DNA of 64,000 nucleotides from Gammaproteobacteria bacterium 53_120_T64 (GTDB lineage Bacteria; Pseudomonadota; Gammaproteobacteria; Pseudomonadales; Porticoccaceae). Below are positions 7,554 through 16,219 of the stretch, in pieces (positions within the stretch are counted from its first letter, which is position 1; every line of letters starts with the position of its first letter). Both the position numbers and the translations under genes were made by a program. A model generated the notes under the pieces. The model ran no database searches. It saw only the letters and a list, made by a program, of their open reading frames with translations, and had not been told where the DNA came from. Location of the stretch: positions 1-64,000 of the forward strand of contig MAAT01000062.1 in the NCBI GenBank assembly GCA_002162815.1, in the 5' to 3' direction.

Positions 7554-8768
7554 TTAGATTACGCCGTTACGGCCGAGTCGCTCTATATTGTCCTCGCTGT
7601 ACCCCAGCTCGCGTAATATTTCAGCGCCATTGGCACCCGGTTCGGGGCCGATGTGGGCCGCGACTTTGTCGGAACCCTCTACCCAGAAGGGACTGTTCAC
7701 CGCCTGCCCACGGCCATAATCATGGCCCTCGACATCGATTAACATATCGTTGGCCAAGACTTGGGGGTCATTGACGGCCTCCTCCATCGTCGCCAATACG
7801 CTGAAGGTTAATTTTTGCGCCGCCAAGCGCTCACGCCAGTCGAGTAAATCCCTGGTTTTAAAAATCTCTGCCAACACTGGGGCAAGTAGCTTGGCATTCG
7901 CATTGCGCGCTTTGCTATCAATAAACCGTGGTTCGTTAAGTAAGTCCTCCCGCGCCAGTGCCTTGAGAAGATTCGGCCAGTGTTTATTCTGATGCAACAG
8001 CACCAGTAATAACCAGCGGCCATCGCGGGTTTGATAGTGGTTTAACAGTGCATTTGTGGGCTGGCTGAGATCGGGGTGCGCAACCGCGCCGCCGCCCGCC
8101 AAGATACAAGATAGCGAGCTGGAGGCAGTCCACAGGCCATTGGCCAGCAAGCTGCTATGCACCTTGCCACCACGCCCGGTGCGCTCTCTTTTATAGAGGC
8201 CGGTCATAATCGCGGCATACATGGTCATGGCGCTGGGGTGGTCACCCATGCCCGGCGAGGACATACAGGGCTCGCTATTGCTGGTATGAATGGCGTCCAT
8301 TAAGCCCGAGCGCGCCCAATAGGCCGTGGCGTCGAAACCCGGTGCACTGGCTTCGGGGCCCTTTTCACCGAAGCCGGTAATTTGCCCGTAGATTAAACGT
8401 TCGTTCTCAGGGGCCAGATCCTCGTAGCGAATTTTTAGTCGCGCCAACACATCGGGGGGAAAGTTAGTGATCAAGATATCCGCCTCTCTCACCAGCTGTA
8501 ATAAAATCTCTCGGCCCTCAGCCGTTTTCATATCGAGGCCAATGCTGCGTTTATTGCGGTTATCCTGCTGCCAGATATAGCCAAACTCAAGGGGCATAAA
8601 GGGTGGCGCCATGTGGGCATAGCGCAGTGGGTCACCACGCCCCGGCGCCTCAATTTTAATCACATCTGCGCCAAAGTCGGAGAGAATGGCGGCACTGCCG
8701 GGGCCAAAAATATAGGTCGCTATCTCTAATACTTTAATGCCTTGTAATAGTGGTTCTACGTCATCCAT
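7554..8768 (-). CDS. Family III CoA-transferase (CaiB/BaiF type)
   Basis: 404 residues, normal for this family, which moves CoA between acyl-CoA and a free carboxylic acid. The N-terminal motif IKVLEIATYIFGPGSAAILSD and the phrase FGADVIKIEAPGRGDPLR are diagnostic. The probable catalytic aspartate is Asp176 in GMGDHPSA. Unlike most members, the segment near residues 55-70 (APPFMPLEFGYIWQQDNRNK) shows no insertion. The substrate cannot be told. It stands alone on the minus strand; a second family member is encoded at 52505-53740. Start is ATG 8768 (MDDVEPLLQG). Confidence 0.9.
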   Translation of the reverse strand: MDDVEPLLQGIKVLEIATYIFGPGSAAILSDFGADVIKIEAPGRGDPLRYAHMAPPFMPLEFGYIWQQDNRNKRSIGLDMKTAEGREILLQLVREADILITNFPPDVLARLKIRYEDLAPENERLIYGQITGFGEKGPEASAPGFDATAYWARSGLMDAIHTSNSEPCMSSPGMGDHPSAMTMYAAIMTGLYKRERTGRGGKVHSSLLANGLWTASSSLSCILAGGGAVAHPDLSQPTNALLNHYQTRDGRWLLLVLLHQNKHWPNLLKALAREDLLNEPRFIDSKARNANAKLLAPVLAEIFKTRDLLDWRERLAAQKLTFSVLATMEEAVNDPQVLANDMLIDVEGHDYGRGQAVNSPFWVEGSDKVAAHIGPEPGANGAEILRELGYSEDNIERLGRNGVI

Positions 8769-8893
8769 GCTGTATGCCCTATCAAATTACAGTCAATTCC
8801 GTGTGTTCTTGCCCATGCCTTGGCGGGGCTTTCCAGAGAGGTTTTCCAGCGAAATAGACGGCCACAGTAGATTTAGCCCCATCCCCTCTGTCG

Positions 8894-9250
8894 CTACTTA
8901 CCTTGCTTCATGCGCTCTTTTAGATCGGCAAAGGGATTGAAGGTCGCGGCGGCAACTTCATTCTCTTCGGTACTCCCATAGCGGATAAAATCGACAAACT
9001 TGGTGTGCTCTTCATCGTGGCAATAGATGCACAGCAACTCCCAGTTACTGCCATCGGAGGGATTGTTGTCGTGATTGTGGTCGCGGTGATGAACCGTTAG
9101 TTCGCTAAGATTGGTGCGGGTAAATTCGCGTGTACAGCGCCCACAAATCCAGGGGTAGAGCTTCAGAGATTTTTCGCGATAGCCTTTCTCACGCTTGGCA
9201 ATATAGACGCGCTGTTCGGCAAGGTGTTTGTCGAGTTTGCTGGAACTCAT
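8894..9250 (-). CDS. YajD-like HNH nuclease-domain protein
   Basis: 118 residues. The HNH core is complete: Cys36-x-x-Cys39 and Cys74-x-x-Cys77-His78 as zinc ligands, with HHRDHNHDNN (54-63) as the beta-beta-alpha-metal motif. It matches the YajD family of small housekeeping HNH proteins found across Gammaproteobacteria; in vivo function is not established. The protein is basic and cytoplasmic, with no signal. It is probably not a restriction enzyme, as there is no methylase or mobile gene beside it. Start ATG 9250 (MSSSKLDKHLAEQ). Confidence 0.88.
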   Translation of the reverse strand: MSSSKLDKHLAEQRVYIAKREKGYREKSLKLYPWICGRCTREFTRTNLSELTVHHRDHNHDNNPSDGSNWELLCIYCHDEEHTKFVDFIRYGSTEENEVAAATFNPFADLKERMKQGK

Positions 9251-9511
9251 GTTTGGCCCTCATAGATATCAAGCCCCATACTATGGCAAAAACTTTCCGG
9301 GTGCACCTTGGAATGTAGGTGGACTGGCACCTGATTGCCGCTTAGCGCTGTCACCCCATAGCGGTAGGTGTTAGCAGCAGGGCTTCGCTCATTTTCTCGA
9401 AAAAAACCATCGAGACACCATCTATTCAGGCCCGTCTATCAGGAGCCCATCTATCGATGACCAGAGCTATTAATCCAGCGTCGTTGCGAAAAATAAGCGC
9501 AGGCTAGCCGC

Positions 9512-9886
9512 TTAAGTGGCTGCTGTCACCGGACGCACGTCGGCCATTTCTGCATCGGTGAAGATTCGCGAACGTATCAGAAAGCGTAGGCCAAGAGGGA
9601 TTTCGAGAGAAAAGCTAGCGCCCCGCCCCTCGACAACATCGACAATGGTGTGGCAGTTCTCATAGTAGTTAAACTGGTCGGCGTGCATATAAAAGCCGCA
9701 ACCGTGAATATCACCCAGGTAGAGATCCCGGCCACCGAGGCGAAATTCACCCAGGGGGAAACACATCGGCGATGAACCATCACAGCAACCTCCGCTGAGA
9801 TGGAACATCAACTCACCGTGCTCGCTACGCAAACGGTCAATCACCTCGGCCGCAGCCTCGGTCACACTCACTCGCTCAACGGGCAT
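9512..9886 (-). CDS. DUF779 protein, aldehyde-dehydrogenase partner
   Basis: 124 residues from ATG 9886 (MPVERVSVTEAAAEVIDRL), chosen because AGGAGG lies six bases before it; an upstream frame start at 9934 has no such site. The cysteine-rich motif SGGCCDGSSPMCF and the LGDIHGCGFYM segment identify DUF779. These proteins are commonly encoded next to acetaldehyde dehydrogenases of the ExaC/AcoD type, as here, 74 bases downstream of the dehydrogenase gene on the same strand. A role in maturation or stabilisation of the enzyme is inferred from context only. Confidence 0.88.
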   Translation of the reverse strand: MPVERVSVTEAAAEVIDRLRSEHGELMFHLSGGCCDGSSPMCFPLGEFRLGGRDLYLGDIHGCGFYMHADQFNYYENCHTIVDVVEGRGASFSLEIPLGLRFLIRSRIFTDAEMADVRPVTAAT

Positions 9887-9960
9887 GGTAAGCCTCCTGT
9901 GTTCTCGGTTGACATCCAAAATACGACCCGACATTGCGCCGGGCCGTATTTAAGGGCTTT

Positions 9961-11457
9961 TTAGAAAAAGCCCAGCTTGTTTTTGTTGTAGGAAATCAAC
10001 ACGTTTTTCGTGTGTCGGTAACCATTCAACATCATCGCGTGATTCTCTCGGCCAATGCCTGAGTTTTTGTAGCCACCAAAAGACGCGCCCGCAGGGTAGA
10101 TGTGATAGCTATTTACCCACACCCGTCCCGCCTGAATACCACGGCTGACTTTATGCACCTGGTGCATATCGCGCGACCAGAGGCCAGAGCCCAGACCGAA
10201 CTGGGTATCGTTGGCGATTTCCAGAGCCTCATCTTCGTCCTTAAAGGTGGTCACAGCCAGTACGGGGCCGAAAATCTCCTCCTGGAAGATACGCATCTTA
10301 TTGTGGCCTTTGAACACGGTGGGCTCAATATAGTAACCATCGGGGTACTGCGGGTTCTTATAGGCATTGCCACCGGTGAGTAGCTCGGCACCCTCCTGCT
10401 TGCCAATATCGATGTAGCTCATGATCTTTTCGTGTTGATCATTGGAGGCCTGGGCACTCATCATTGTGCTCAGCTCATAGGGGTCGCCTCGGGTGATGGC
10501 TTCAATGCGCACCAGACACTTGGCCATAAACTTGTCGTAAATACTCTCCTGGATCAAGGCGCGTGAAGGGCAGGTGCAGACCTGGCCCTGATTGAGGGCA
10601 AACAACACCAAACCTTCAATCGCCTTGTCGAGGAATTCGTCATCCTTGTCCATGATGCTTTCAAAGAAGATATTCGGTGATTTACCGCCGAGCTCGGTGG
10701 TGGCGGGAATAATATTTTCCGCCGCGTACTGCATAATCAAGCGCCCGGTGCTGGTCTCACCGGTAAAGGCTACTTTTTTCACATCGGGGTGGGAGGCCAG
10801 TGGCTTGCCACACTCGACACCAAAGCCATTCACCACATTGAGCACGCCGGGCGGCAACAGGTCACCAATCACTTCCATCAGTACCAGTAGCGAAACCGGT
10901 GTTTGCTCTGCGGGCTTGATAACAATGCAGTTACCGGTGGCCAGCGCCGGGGCGATTTTCCAGGCGGCCATTAGCAGAGGGAAGTTCCAGGGAATAATCT
11001 GGGCTACAACGCCCAGTGGCTCGTGCACCTCCATCGATACAGTATCGGCGTCGATATTGGTCACGCTACCGGCTTCGGTGCGAATACAGCCACCAAAATA
11101 ACGGAACTGATCGATCACCAGAGGCAAGTCGGCCCCCAGAGTCTCGCGAATACCTTTACCGTTGTCACAGGTTTCCACCATGCTCAACAGCTCGATATTC
11201 TCTTCAATGCGATCGGCAATGCGGAACATCAACATACTGCGCTCAGCGGGAGAACTCTTGCTCCAGGTCGTCGCCGCCTCCCAGGCCTTCTCCACCGCGA
11301 GGTCAATATCCTTTGCCGTCGACTGGGGAATACGCGCTATAAAGCCGGCATCAATCGGCGAGGTATTGTCAAAATATTGTCCGCCAATTGGGGCAAGCCA
11401 TTTACCACCAATGTAGTTCTCATATTGCTCTTTAAACTCGGGCCGTTGAAAAGCCAT
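9961..11457 (-). CDS. NAD-dependent (acet)aldehyde dehydrogenase, ExaC/AcoD type
   Basis: 498 residues from ATG 11457 (MAFQRPEFKEQYENYIGGKW), preceded by GGGAGA; a frame start at 11499 adds 14 unlikely residues. All family residues are present: Asn158 (PWNFP), Lys181, Glu255 (TTELGGKSPN) and catalytic Cys294 in GQVCTCPSRA, with the double Cys typical of ExaC/AldB-like enzymes. It oxidises short aldehydes to acids with NAD+, for example acetaldehyde from ethanol or acetoin catabolism. The downstream DUF779 gene supports this subgroup. No alcohol dehydrogenase is nearby. A palindromic site at 11557-11587, about 100 bases upstream, is a likely operator. Confidence 0.92.
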   Translation of the reverse strand: MAFQRPEFKEQYENYIGGKWLAPIGGQYFDNTSPIDAGFIARIPQSTAKDIDLAVEKAWEAATTWSKSSPAERSMLMFRIADRIEENIELLSMVETCDNGKGIRETLGADLPLVIDQFRYFGGCIRTEAGSVTNIDADTVSMEVHEPLGVVAQIIPWNFPLLMAAWKIAPALATGNCIVIKPAEQTPVSLLVLMEVIGDLLPPGVLNVVNGFGVECGKPLASHPDVKKVAFTGETSTGRLIMQYAAENIIPATTELGGKSPNIFFESIMDKDDEFLDKAIEGLVLFALNQGQVCTCPSRALIQESIYDKFMAKCLVRIEAITRGDPYELSTMMSAQASNDQHEKIMSYIDIGKQEGAELLTGGNAYKNPQYPDGYYIEPTVFKGHNKMRIFQEEIFGPVLAVTTFKDEDEALEIANDTQFGLGSGLWSRDMHQVHKVSRGIQAGRVWVNSYHIYPAGASFGGYKNSGIGRENHAMMLNGYRHTKNVLISYNKNKLGFF

Positions 11458-11556
11458 GCTGATCTCCCATGTATCAATGTCACAGTTATAGTTATCCACC
11501 CTGTCAGGCCTTTACTTGGCCTACAATCCCTTTCAAAAGGACGAACCGTCTCGCGC

Positions 11557-11587
11557 CACTATTTGACCCAAATGGAGCCAAATAGTG
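11557..11587. promoter_or_regulatory. Inverted-repeat operator upstream of aldehyde dehydrogenase
   Basis: Two perfect 9-bp arms, CACTATTTG (11557-11565) and CAAATAGTG (11579-11587). Their centres are 22 bases apart, two helical turns, a typical arrangement for a dimeric regulator bound on one face of the DNA. It lies 100-130 bases before the dehydrogenase ATG. A nearby TGGCAC-like sequence does not have correct spacing for a sigma-54 promoter. The cognate regulator is not in the window. Confidence 0.5.
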
Positions 11588-11669
11588 CCACTAAACTGAG
11601 CCGATTATGTCGTGAGTTTTCGCTAAGCACAAGAACCGGTCGGTAACACCAATAACAAGCCCAGCGCCC

Positions 11670-12074
11670 CTACGTCAAGTGAACAATCACCCGTCGTTTA
11701 CCCGGCCGGTGACGGTGCTCCCAGAGATAAACCCCCTGCCAAGTGCCCAGCGCCAGCTTACCCTCCATCACCGGGATCGACACACTACTCGCCGTTAGCG
11801 CCGCTTTAATGTGTGCCGGCATATCATCCGGGCCCTCGAGGGTATGGCTGTAGAGCGGGTCATTTTCCGGCACCAAACGGTTGAGCCAGAGTTCGAGGTC
11901 TCTGCGTGCCGAGGGGTCATAGCTCTCCTGAATCAGCAGGCTTGCCGAGGTATGCTGAATAAACAGGGTACACAAACCCTCGTGTAATTCCGCGCCGCTG
12001 ACGACGGCATTCAGCTCGACACTGAAATCGTGCAAGCCCTGGCGCTCAATATCGAGTGTCAATGTGCTGATCAT
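11670..12074 (-). CDS. YjbQ/UPF0047 family protein
   Basis: 134 residues, the full usual length. The family motifs HTSASLLIQE and the C-terminal GTWQGVYLWEHRHRP-GKRRV are clear. YjbQ proteins are small trimeric cytoplasmic enzymes; weak thiamine-phosphate synthase activity has been reported for the E. coli protein, but the physiological role is unsettled. Conserved His residues (His41; HRHR near 121-124) form the proposed site. Start at ATG 12074 (MISTLTLDIERQGLHDF). The gene is divergent from trmA, with about 90 bases between them for both promoters. Confidence 0.9.
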   Translation of the reverse strand: MISTLTLDIERQGLHDFSVELNAVVSGAELHEGLCTLFIQHTSASLLIQESYDPSARRDLELWLNRLVPENDPLYSHTLEGPDDMPAHIKAALTASSVSIPVMEGKLALGTWQGVYLWEHRHRPGKRRVIVHLT

Positions 12075-12166
12075 TTACGTTACTCGCCTGTCGTTACGTC
12101 GTATTGTTAGGTATCGGGCTTAGGTGCCGCAATTAACGCTATAATAGGCGTTTTTCCGGAGCCTCT

Positions 12167-13264
12167 GTGACTGATATCGACCCGTCCACCTACGACCAGC
12201 AGTTAGACGAAAAGGTGGCGGCCCTACAGGCCCGTTTCCAGACGCTTGAACTCCCCGCGCTCGAGACTTACCCCTCCGCACCCCTAAACTATCGCATGCG
12301 TGCCGAATTTAAAATCTGGCAACAAGAGGACCGCGCCGACTACGCCATGTATCGCCAGGGCGAACACCGACAGGCCTATATTATTCAGGCCTTTCCGGCG
12401 GGCTCGACCACCATTGCTGAATTGATGCCGCCGCTGCTCGAGCAAATCAATGACTGCGACATTCTGCGCCAACGCCTGTTTAGCGTGGAGTTTCTGTCGA
12501 CCTTGAGTGGCGAGGCCGTCATCACCCTGCTCTATCACCGCCCCCTCGACGCGATTTGGGAAGCCCGCGCCAAAGACCTCTCCGCGCATATGGGTACCGA
12601 TATTATCGGTCGCAGCCGCAAACAAAAGCTGGTGATTGGCCGCGATTATGTGATTGAAAAATTACAGGTCGCCGGGCGCACCTACACCTACCAGCAAAAA
12701 GAAACCGGTTTCACCCAGCCCAATGCGCGAGTCAATGAGAAAATGCTCGACTGGGCGCGCCAACACAGCACCGACTTTGGCGGCGACCTCTTAGAGTTGT
12801 ATTGTGGCAACGGCAATTTTACCGCCGTGCTGGCACAAAATTTTCAACGGGTATTGGCCACGGAAATTGCCAAGATATCGGTCAACTCGGCGACCTACAA
12901 TTTCGACCTCAATAAGATTGAAAATATTGAGATTGTGCGCCTCTCCAGCGAAGAGATTACCCAGGCGCTGAATGAGGTCAGGCCCTTTCGCCGCCTGCGC
13001 CATATTGATTTAAAGAGTTACCAATTTTCAACAGTATTTGTCGATCCACCCCGGGCGGGGCTCGATGACGACACGGTGGCGTTGCTGCGTCGCTTTGACA
13101 ATATCATTTACATTTCCTGTAACCCGGAAACCCTGCACGCCAATCTAACCGCGCTGGATAGCAGCCACAGTATCGAACACTTCGCCGCCTTCGATCAGTT
13201 CCCCTACACCCACCACCTAGAAGCCGGTGCCGTGCTGAAGAAGCGAATAGCCAGCGACGCTTAA
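12167..13264 (+). CDS. trmA: tRNA (uracil-54-C5)-methyltransferase TrmA
   Basis: 365 residues against 366 in E. coli. It makes ribothymidine at tRNA position 54 using SAM. The SAM-binding segment DLLELYCGNGNFT, the VDPPRAGLD motif, nucleophile Cys318 in YISCNPETL and general base Glu352 (HHLEAGAVL) are all present. Starts at GTG 12167 with a GGAG upstream; no ATG suits the conserved beginning. It converges with the DUF2489 gene, leaving only five bases between the stops. Confidence 0.96.
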   Translation: MTDIDPSTYDQQLDEKVAALQARFQTLELPALETYPSAPLNYRMRAEFKIWQQEDRADYAMYRQGEHRQAYIIQAFPAGSTTIAELMPPLLEQINDCDILRQRLFSVEFLSTLSGEAVITLLYHRPLDAIWEARAKDLSAHMGTDIIGRSRKQKLVIGRDYVIEKLQVAGRTYTYQQKETGFTQPNARVNEKMLDWARQHSTDFGGDLLELYCGNGNFTAVLAQNFQRVLATEIAKISVNSATYNFDLNKIENIEIVRLSSEEITQALNEVRPFRRLRHIDLKSYQFSTVFVDPPRAGLDDDTVALLRRFDNIIYISCNPETLHANLTALDSSHSIEHFAAFDQFPYTHHLEAGAVLKKRIASDA

Positions 13265-13269
13265 GTCGA

Positions 13270-13791
13270 TCAGGCTGAGTAGTAAAGGCCCTCGGCCTCG
13301 CCTGCCGGCTTAGGCACTCCCTCGTCGAGGAGCTTTTTAGCGGCGGCGAGGACGAAATCCCCAAAGGCCTTTTCCGTCTTCAAGCGCTCCAAATCAAAGG
13401 CTTTTTGCTGCCCTCGCGTCAGCGCCTTCCAGGCCTCAAGAATAGGGATATGGGCGGTGGCCTCGGCGACTTGGTAAAATACACTGTAGGCCTCGGACTC
13501 CCGGGCCTGCGGGTCAATTTGCGTCAACAACCAAGAAATCCGTAGGCAGCCCTCGGTAAGACTCAACTCGCCTGCCACTAAGCCTTTAGACAAAATGATA
13601 ATACTTTTGCGCGTCTCTGCCGCTTTGTCCTTTAACTGCTGTTCAAAGGCCAGTCTTGCCGCCTCGCGCTCAGCATCAACACGCTGTACTTTTCGATGCA
13701 GCTGCAGGGCATAACCCGCCAAAGCCAGGACAATAACAAGCGCGCTTACCATTAAAAAAACCACAGACCACCTCTCAATAAATATCGGCAA
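13270..13791 (-). CDS. DUF2489 family membrane-anchored protein
   Basis: 173 residues. One N-terminal membrane segment (about 10-29, VVFLMVSALVIVLALAGYAL) is followed by a coiled-coil-like basic/acidic stretch (HRKVQRVDAEREAARLAFEQ). The cytosolic domain contains YQVAEATAHIPILEAWKALT, characteristic of DUF2489. Function is unknown. It is tail-to-tail with trmA (5-base gap) and begins 21 bases downstream of the AEC transporter gene on the same strand, so the pair is probably one transcript. Confidence 0.8.
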   Translation of the reverse strand: MPIFIERWSVVFLMVSALVIVLALAGYALQLHRKVQRVDAEREAARLAFEQQLKDKAAETRKSIIILSKGLVAGELSLTEGCLRISWLLTQIDPQARESEAYSVFYQVAEATAHIPILEAWKALTRGQQKAFDLERLKTEKAFGDFVLAAAKKLLDEGVPKPAGEAEGLYYSA

Positions 13792-13812
13792 AATAGGGCT
13801 AGCAAGCCCACT

Positions 13813-14763
13813 TCAGGCGAAGCCAAAGCTTCTTAAAAAAATCAAACCAGCGACCACGATCAGGAAGGAAAACAGGCCGCCCAGTAAGACAATATTTGCC
13901 GCCATCTTGGCATTACCGCCAAACACCTGGGCAAAGACCACGCTAATGGTCGAGGTCGGCGACGACAACACGAGAAATATAATGCCTAGCTCCATGCCCC
14001 GTAAACCGCAATACCAAGCTAGAGGTACACCCAGGGCAGGCATTAACAGGCATTTATACAAGGCCGCGCCCCAACCGGCCAACGAGGGACTGCGCAATTG
14101 CGCAAAATCCAGAGAGGCGCCGACATTAATTAGCACCAGTGGCACCGTCATCTGCCCCAGCAGTCGGCCACTATTGGCCAGCGCCTCGGGTAATTGCAGT
14201 TCCAGAGTACCGGCGACCGTACCCAGTAAGACACTGATGATAATCGGGTTTTTAGCGATATCGGACAGATAGTTCTTCGCCGGAGCGCCCTCTAGCTGGC
14301 TATAAAACTTAAGCACACTAATGGAATAGATATTATTAAAAATAATAAAAATGCCCATCGGCAGTGAGGCCAGGGCCACACCTTCAACACCGTAGACATT
14401 GTAGGCCATGGCGAGGCCAGAAATCAGTAAATTGCCACGCGTGGCGCCCTGAATAAACACGCCGCGATCGGCCCGCCGGGAGACAATCATTGGCGCTAGC
14501 GCCCAGGCCAATAGGCACAACAAGATCAATAGACCGACACTGACAAAAAGAAAGCGTGGCGCCTCAGCAATACTTAAGTCGGCACTCGACAAGGCTAAAA
14601 ACAACATCGTCGGAGCGGCAAAATTGAACACGATGCGCGAGCTGTCGTGCAGAAAGCCCTCGCTCAACCAGCCCATGCGTCGCAGCAGTACACCCAGGGC
14701 GGTGAGCAGATAGACGGGTAAAATAGCCGTAAACACAAAGCCGACAACCTCAAGATGCTGCAA
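13813..14763 (-). CDS. AEC-family (auxin efflux carrier-like) transporter
   Basis: 316 residues, mostly hydrophobic, with about ten predicted membrane segments in the two five-helix halves usual for the AEC/BART fold. Typical phrases are FTAILPVYLLTALGVLLRRMGW at the N-terminus and NLLISGLAMAYNVYG and VPLVLINVGASLDF in the middle. Bacterial members export or import small organic acids such as malate or malonate; the substrate here is unknown. It is followed by the DUF2489 gene after 21 bases. Confidence 0.88.
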   Translation of the reverse strand: MQHLEVVGFVFTAILPVYLLTALGVLLRRMGWLSEGFLHDSSRIVFNFAAPTMLFLALSSADLSIAEAPRFLFVSVGLLILLCLLAWALAPMIVSRRADRGVFIQGATRGNLLISGLAMAYNVYGVEGVALASLPMGIFIIFNNIYSISVLKFYSQLEGAPAKNYLSDIAKNPIIISVLLGTVAGTLELQLPEALANSGRLLGQMTVPLVLINVGASLDFAQLRSPSLAGWGAALYKCLLMPALGVPLAWYCGLRGMELGIIFLVLSSPTSTISVVFAQVFGGNAKMAANIVLLGGLFSFLIVVAGLIFLRSFGFA

Positions 14764-14799
14764 TGTTAGCCGCCCTTATTGGCCACGTGAGCCACTCAC

Positions 14800-16173
14800 T
14801 CACCGCTGGTTATCGCCATCGCCGATGACCGTAATAACGGGGCCTTGTTCGGCCAACTGGCTTTCGCGACTCAAGGTAGGTGGCATCACACGACGCGTTC
14901 GCGCACCGAGCGCTTTGAGATCCTCTACCCGCTTGAGTAGATTACCGCGACCTGAGACCAGCCGCTTGCGGGTGGTGGACCAAGCGTCCCGGCTCTTATT
15001 GAGGTGCTTGCCAATATCCTCCAAACCCTCTGCCAGCAATACAAACTGATCGTAGAGGCCACCGGCCTGAGCGGCAATTTTTTCAGCATTCAGGTTTTGA
15101 TCGGCATAGCGCCAAATATTATGAATGGTGCGCAGGGTTGCCAGCAGTGTACTGGGGCTAACCAAAATAATGCCCTTGTCGTAGGCATCGCTAGTCAATT
15201 GCGAGTCGCGTTCAATCGCCAGTATAAAGGCCGCTTCCACAGGTATAAAAATCAGCACGAAGTCGAGCGTATTAACACCCTCCAACTGCTCATAGGCCTT
15301 GCGATTAAGCCCGCTGATATGGCTGCGCAAAGAGCCAATGTGGGCCTTCAGGCTTTGCTGGCGCTGGTTTTCATCGTCACTGCTGCAAAAGCACTCGTAA
15401 TCTTTCAACGAGACCTTGGCGTCGATAACAATATCGCGCTGGTCGGGCAGGTGCAAAATCACATCGGGATTGCGCTGCCGACCCTCACTGTCTTGCAGGG
15501 CCACCTGGGTTTGATACTCCCTGCCCTTGCGCAGGCCCGACGCCTCGAGCAGACGCTCGAGAATCAACTCGCCCCAGTTGCCCTGAAATTTATTATCCCC
15601 CTTCAGGGCATTGGCGAGTTTTATCGCATCCTCACCAATTTTCTGGGTTTGCAAATGCAGCTCACCAATTTTGCCCTCCAAGCGATTGCGCTCGGCGCTC
15701 TCCTTAGCGTAGACATCGTCAACCTGCTTGCGGAAGTCGGCGAGATCCTTGCGCAAAGGCGCGACGCTACTATCCAAGCTCTCCCTACTCGTGCGCGAAA
15801 ATGTCGCCTGTTTATTCTCGAAAATACGATTCGCGAGGTTTTCAAATTCCTGGCCAAGCGAGGTGCGGGTTTGCTCCAGCAAGGCCATTTGCCCCTGCCC
15901 CTGCAGTCGTGCAGACTCTAGCTGGGCCGTTAAGGCGCTATTGTCACCACCTAAGGCGAGGTTTTGCTGGCGGAGCTCAGTTGCCTCGGCCTGTAAGTCG
16001 GCAATGGTTTGCTGAAGGTATTGCCGAGCACTCTGTAAGCTGGCGATCTCTACGCGCGCGCCGACGTCGCGACGGTTGTAACGCCAATAAACCACCAGGC
16101 CAGCCAAAGCTGCACTCATAAAAGTGGCGAGAACAATCCAAGGAAGCGACGAAACGGCGGGAAGAGAAATCAT
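14800..16173 (-). CDS. rmuC: DNA recombination protein RmuC
   Basis: 457 residues from ATG 16173 (MISLPAVSSLPWIVLATF). The open frame reaches 16281, but that would overlap murI and gives a non-family N-terminus. Domains: one membrane segment (8-29), a long coiled coil (about 40-180), then the RmuC domain with GNWGELILERLLEASGLRKG, VIDAKVSLKDYE and FVLIFIPVEAAFILAIE. RmuC limits inversions at short inverted repeats and resembles PD-(D/E)XK nucleases. It is divergent from murI with 46 bases between the starts. Confidence 0.93.
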   Translation of the reverse strand: MISLPAVSSLPWIVLATFMSAALAGLVVYWRYNRRDVGARVEIASLQSARQYLQQTIADLQAEATELRQQNLALGGDNSALTAQLESARLQGQGQMALLEQTRTSLGQEFENLANRIFENKQATFSRTSRESLDSSVAPLRKDLADFRKQVDDVYAKESAERNRLEGKIGELHLQTQKIGEDAIKLANALKGDNKFQGNWGELILERLLEASGLRKGREYQTQVALQDSEGRQRNPDVILHLPDQRDIVIDAKVSLKDYECFCSSDDENQRQQSLKAHIGSLRSHISGLNRKAYEQLEGVNTLDFVLIFIPVEAAFILAIERDSQLTSDAYDKGIILVSPSTLLATLRTIHNIWRYADQNLNAEKIAAQAGGLYDQFVLLAEGLEDIGKHLNKSRDAWSTTRKRLVSGRGNLLKRVEDLKALGARTRRVMPPTLSRESQLAEQGPVITVIGDGDNQR

Positions 16174-16219
16174 AGCGCCGGATTTTAGCAGTTCAGCCCA
16201 TGGCAATGGGGTAAAATAA

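Noticed and set aside
8894-9250. HNH protein as a restriction or homing endonuclease
   Set aside because: It matches the small YajD family, with no methylase, intron or phage gene nearby.
11500-11600. Sigma-54 promoter (TGGCAC ... GC) ahead of the aldehyde dehydrogenase
   Set aside because: The spacing between the GG and GC elements is one base short of the required distance, and the sequence is better explained as half of a palindromic operator.
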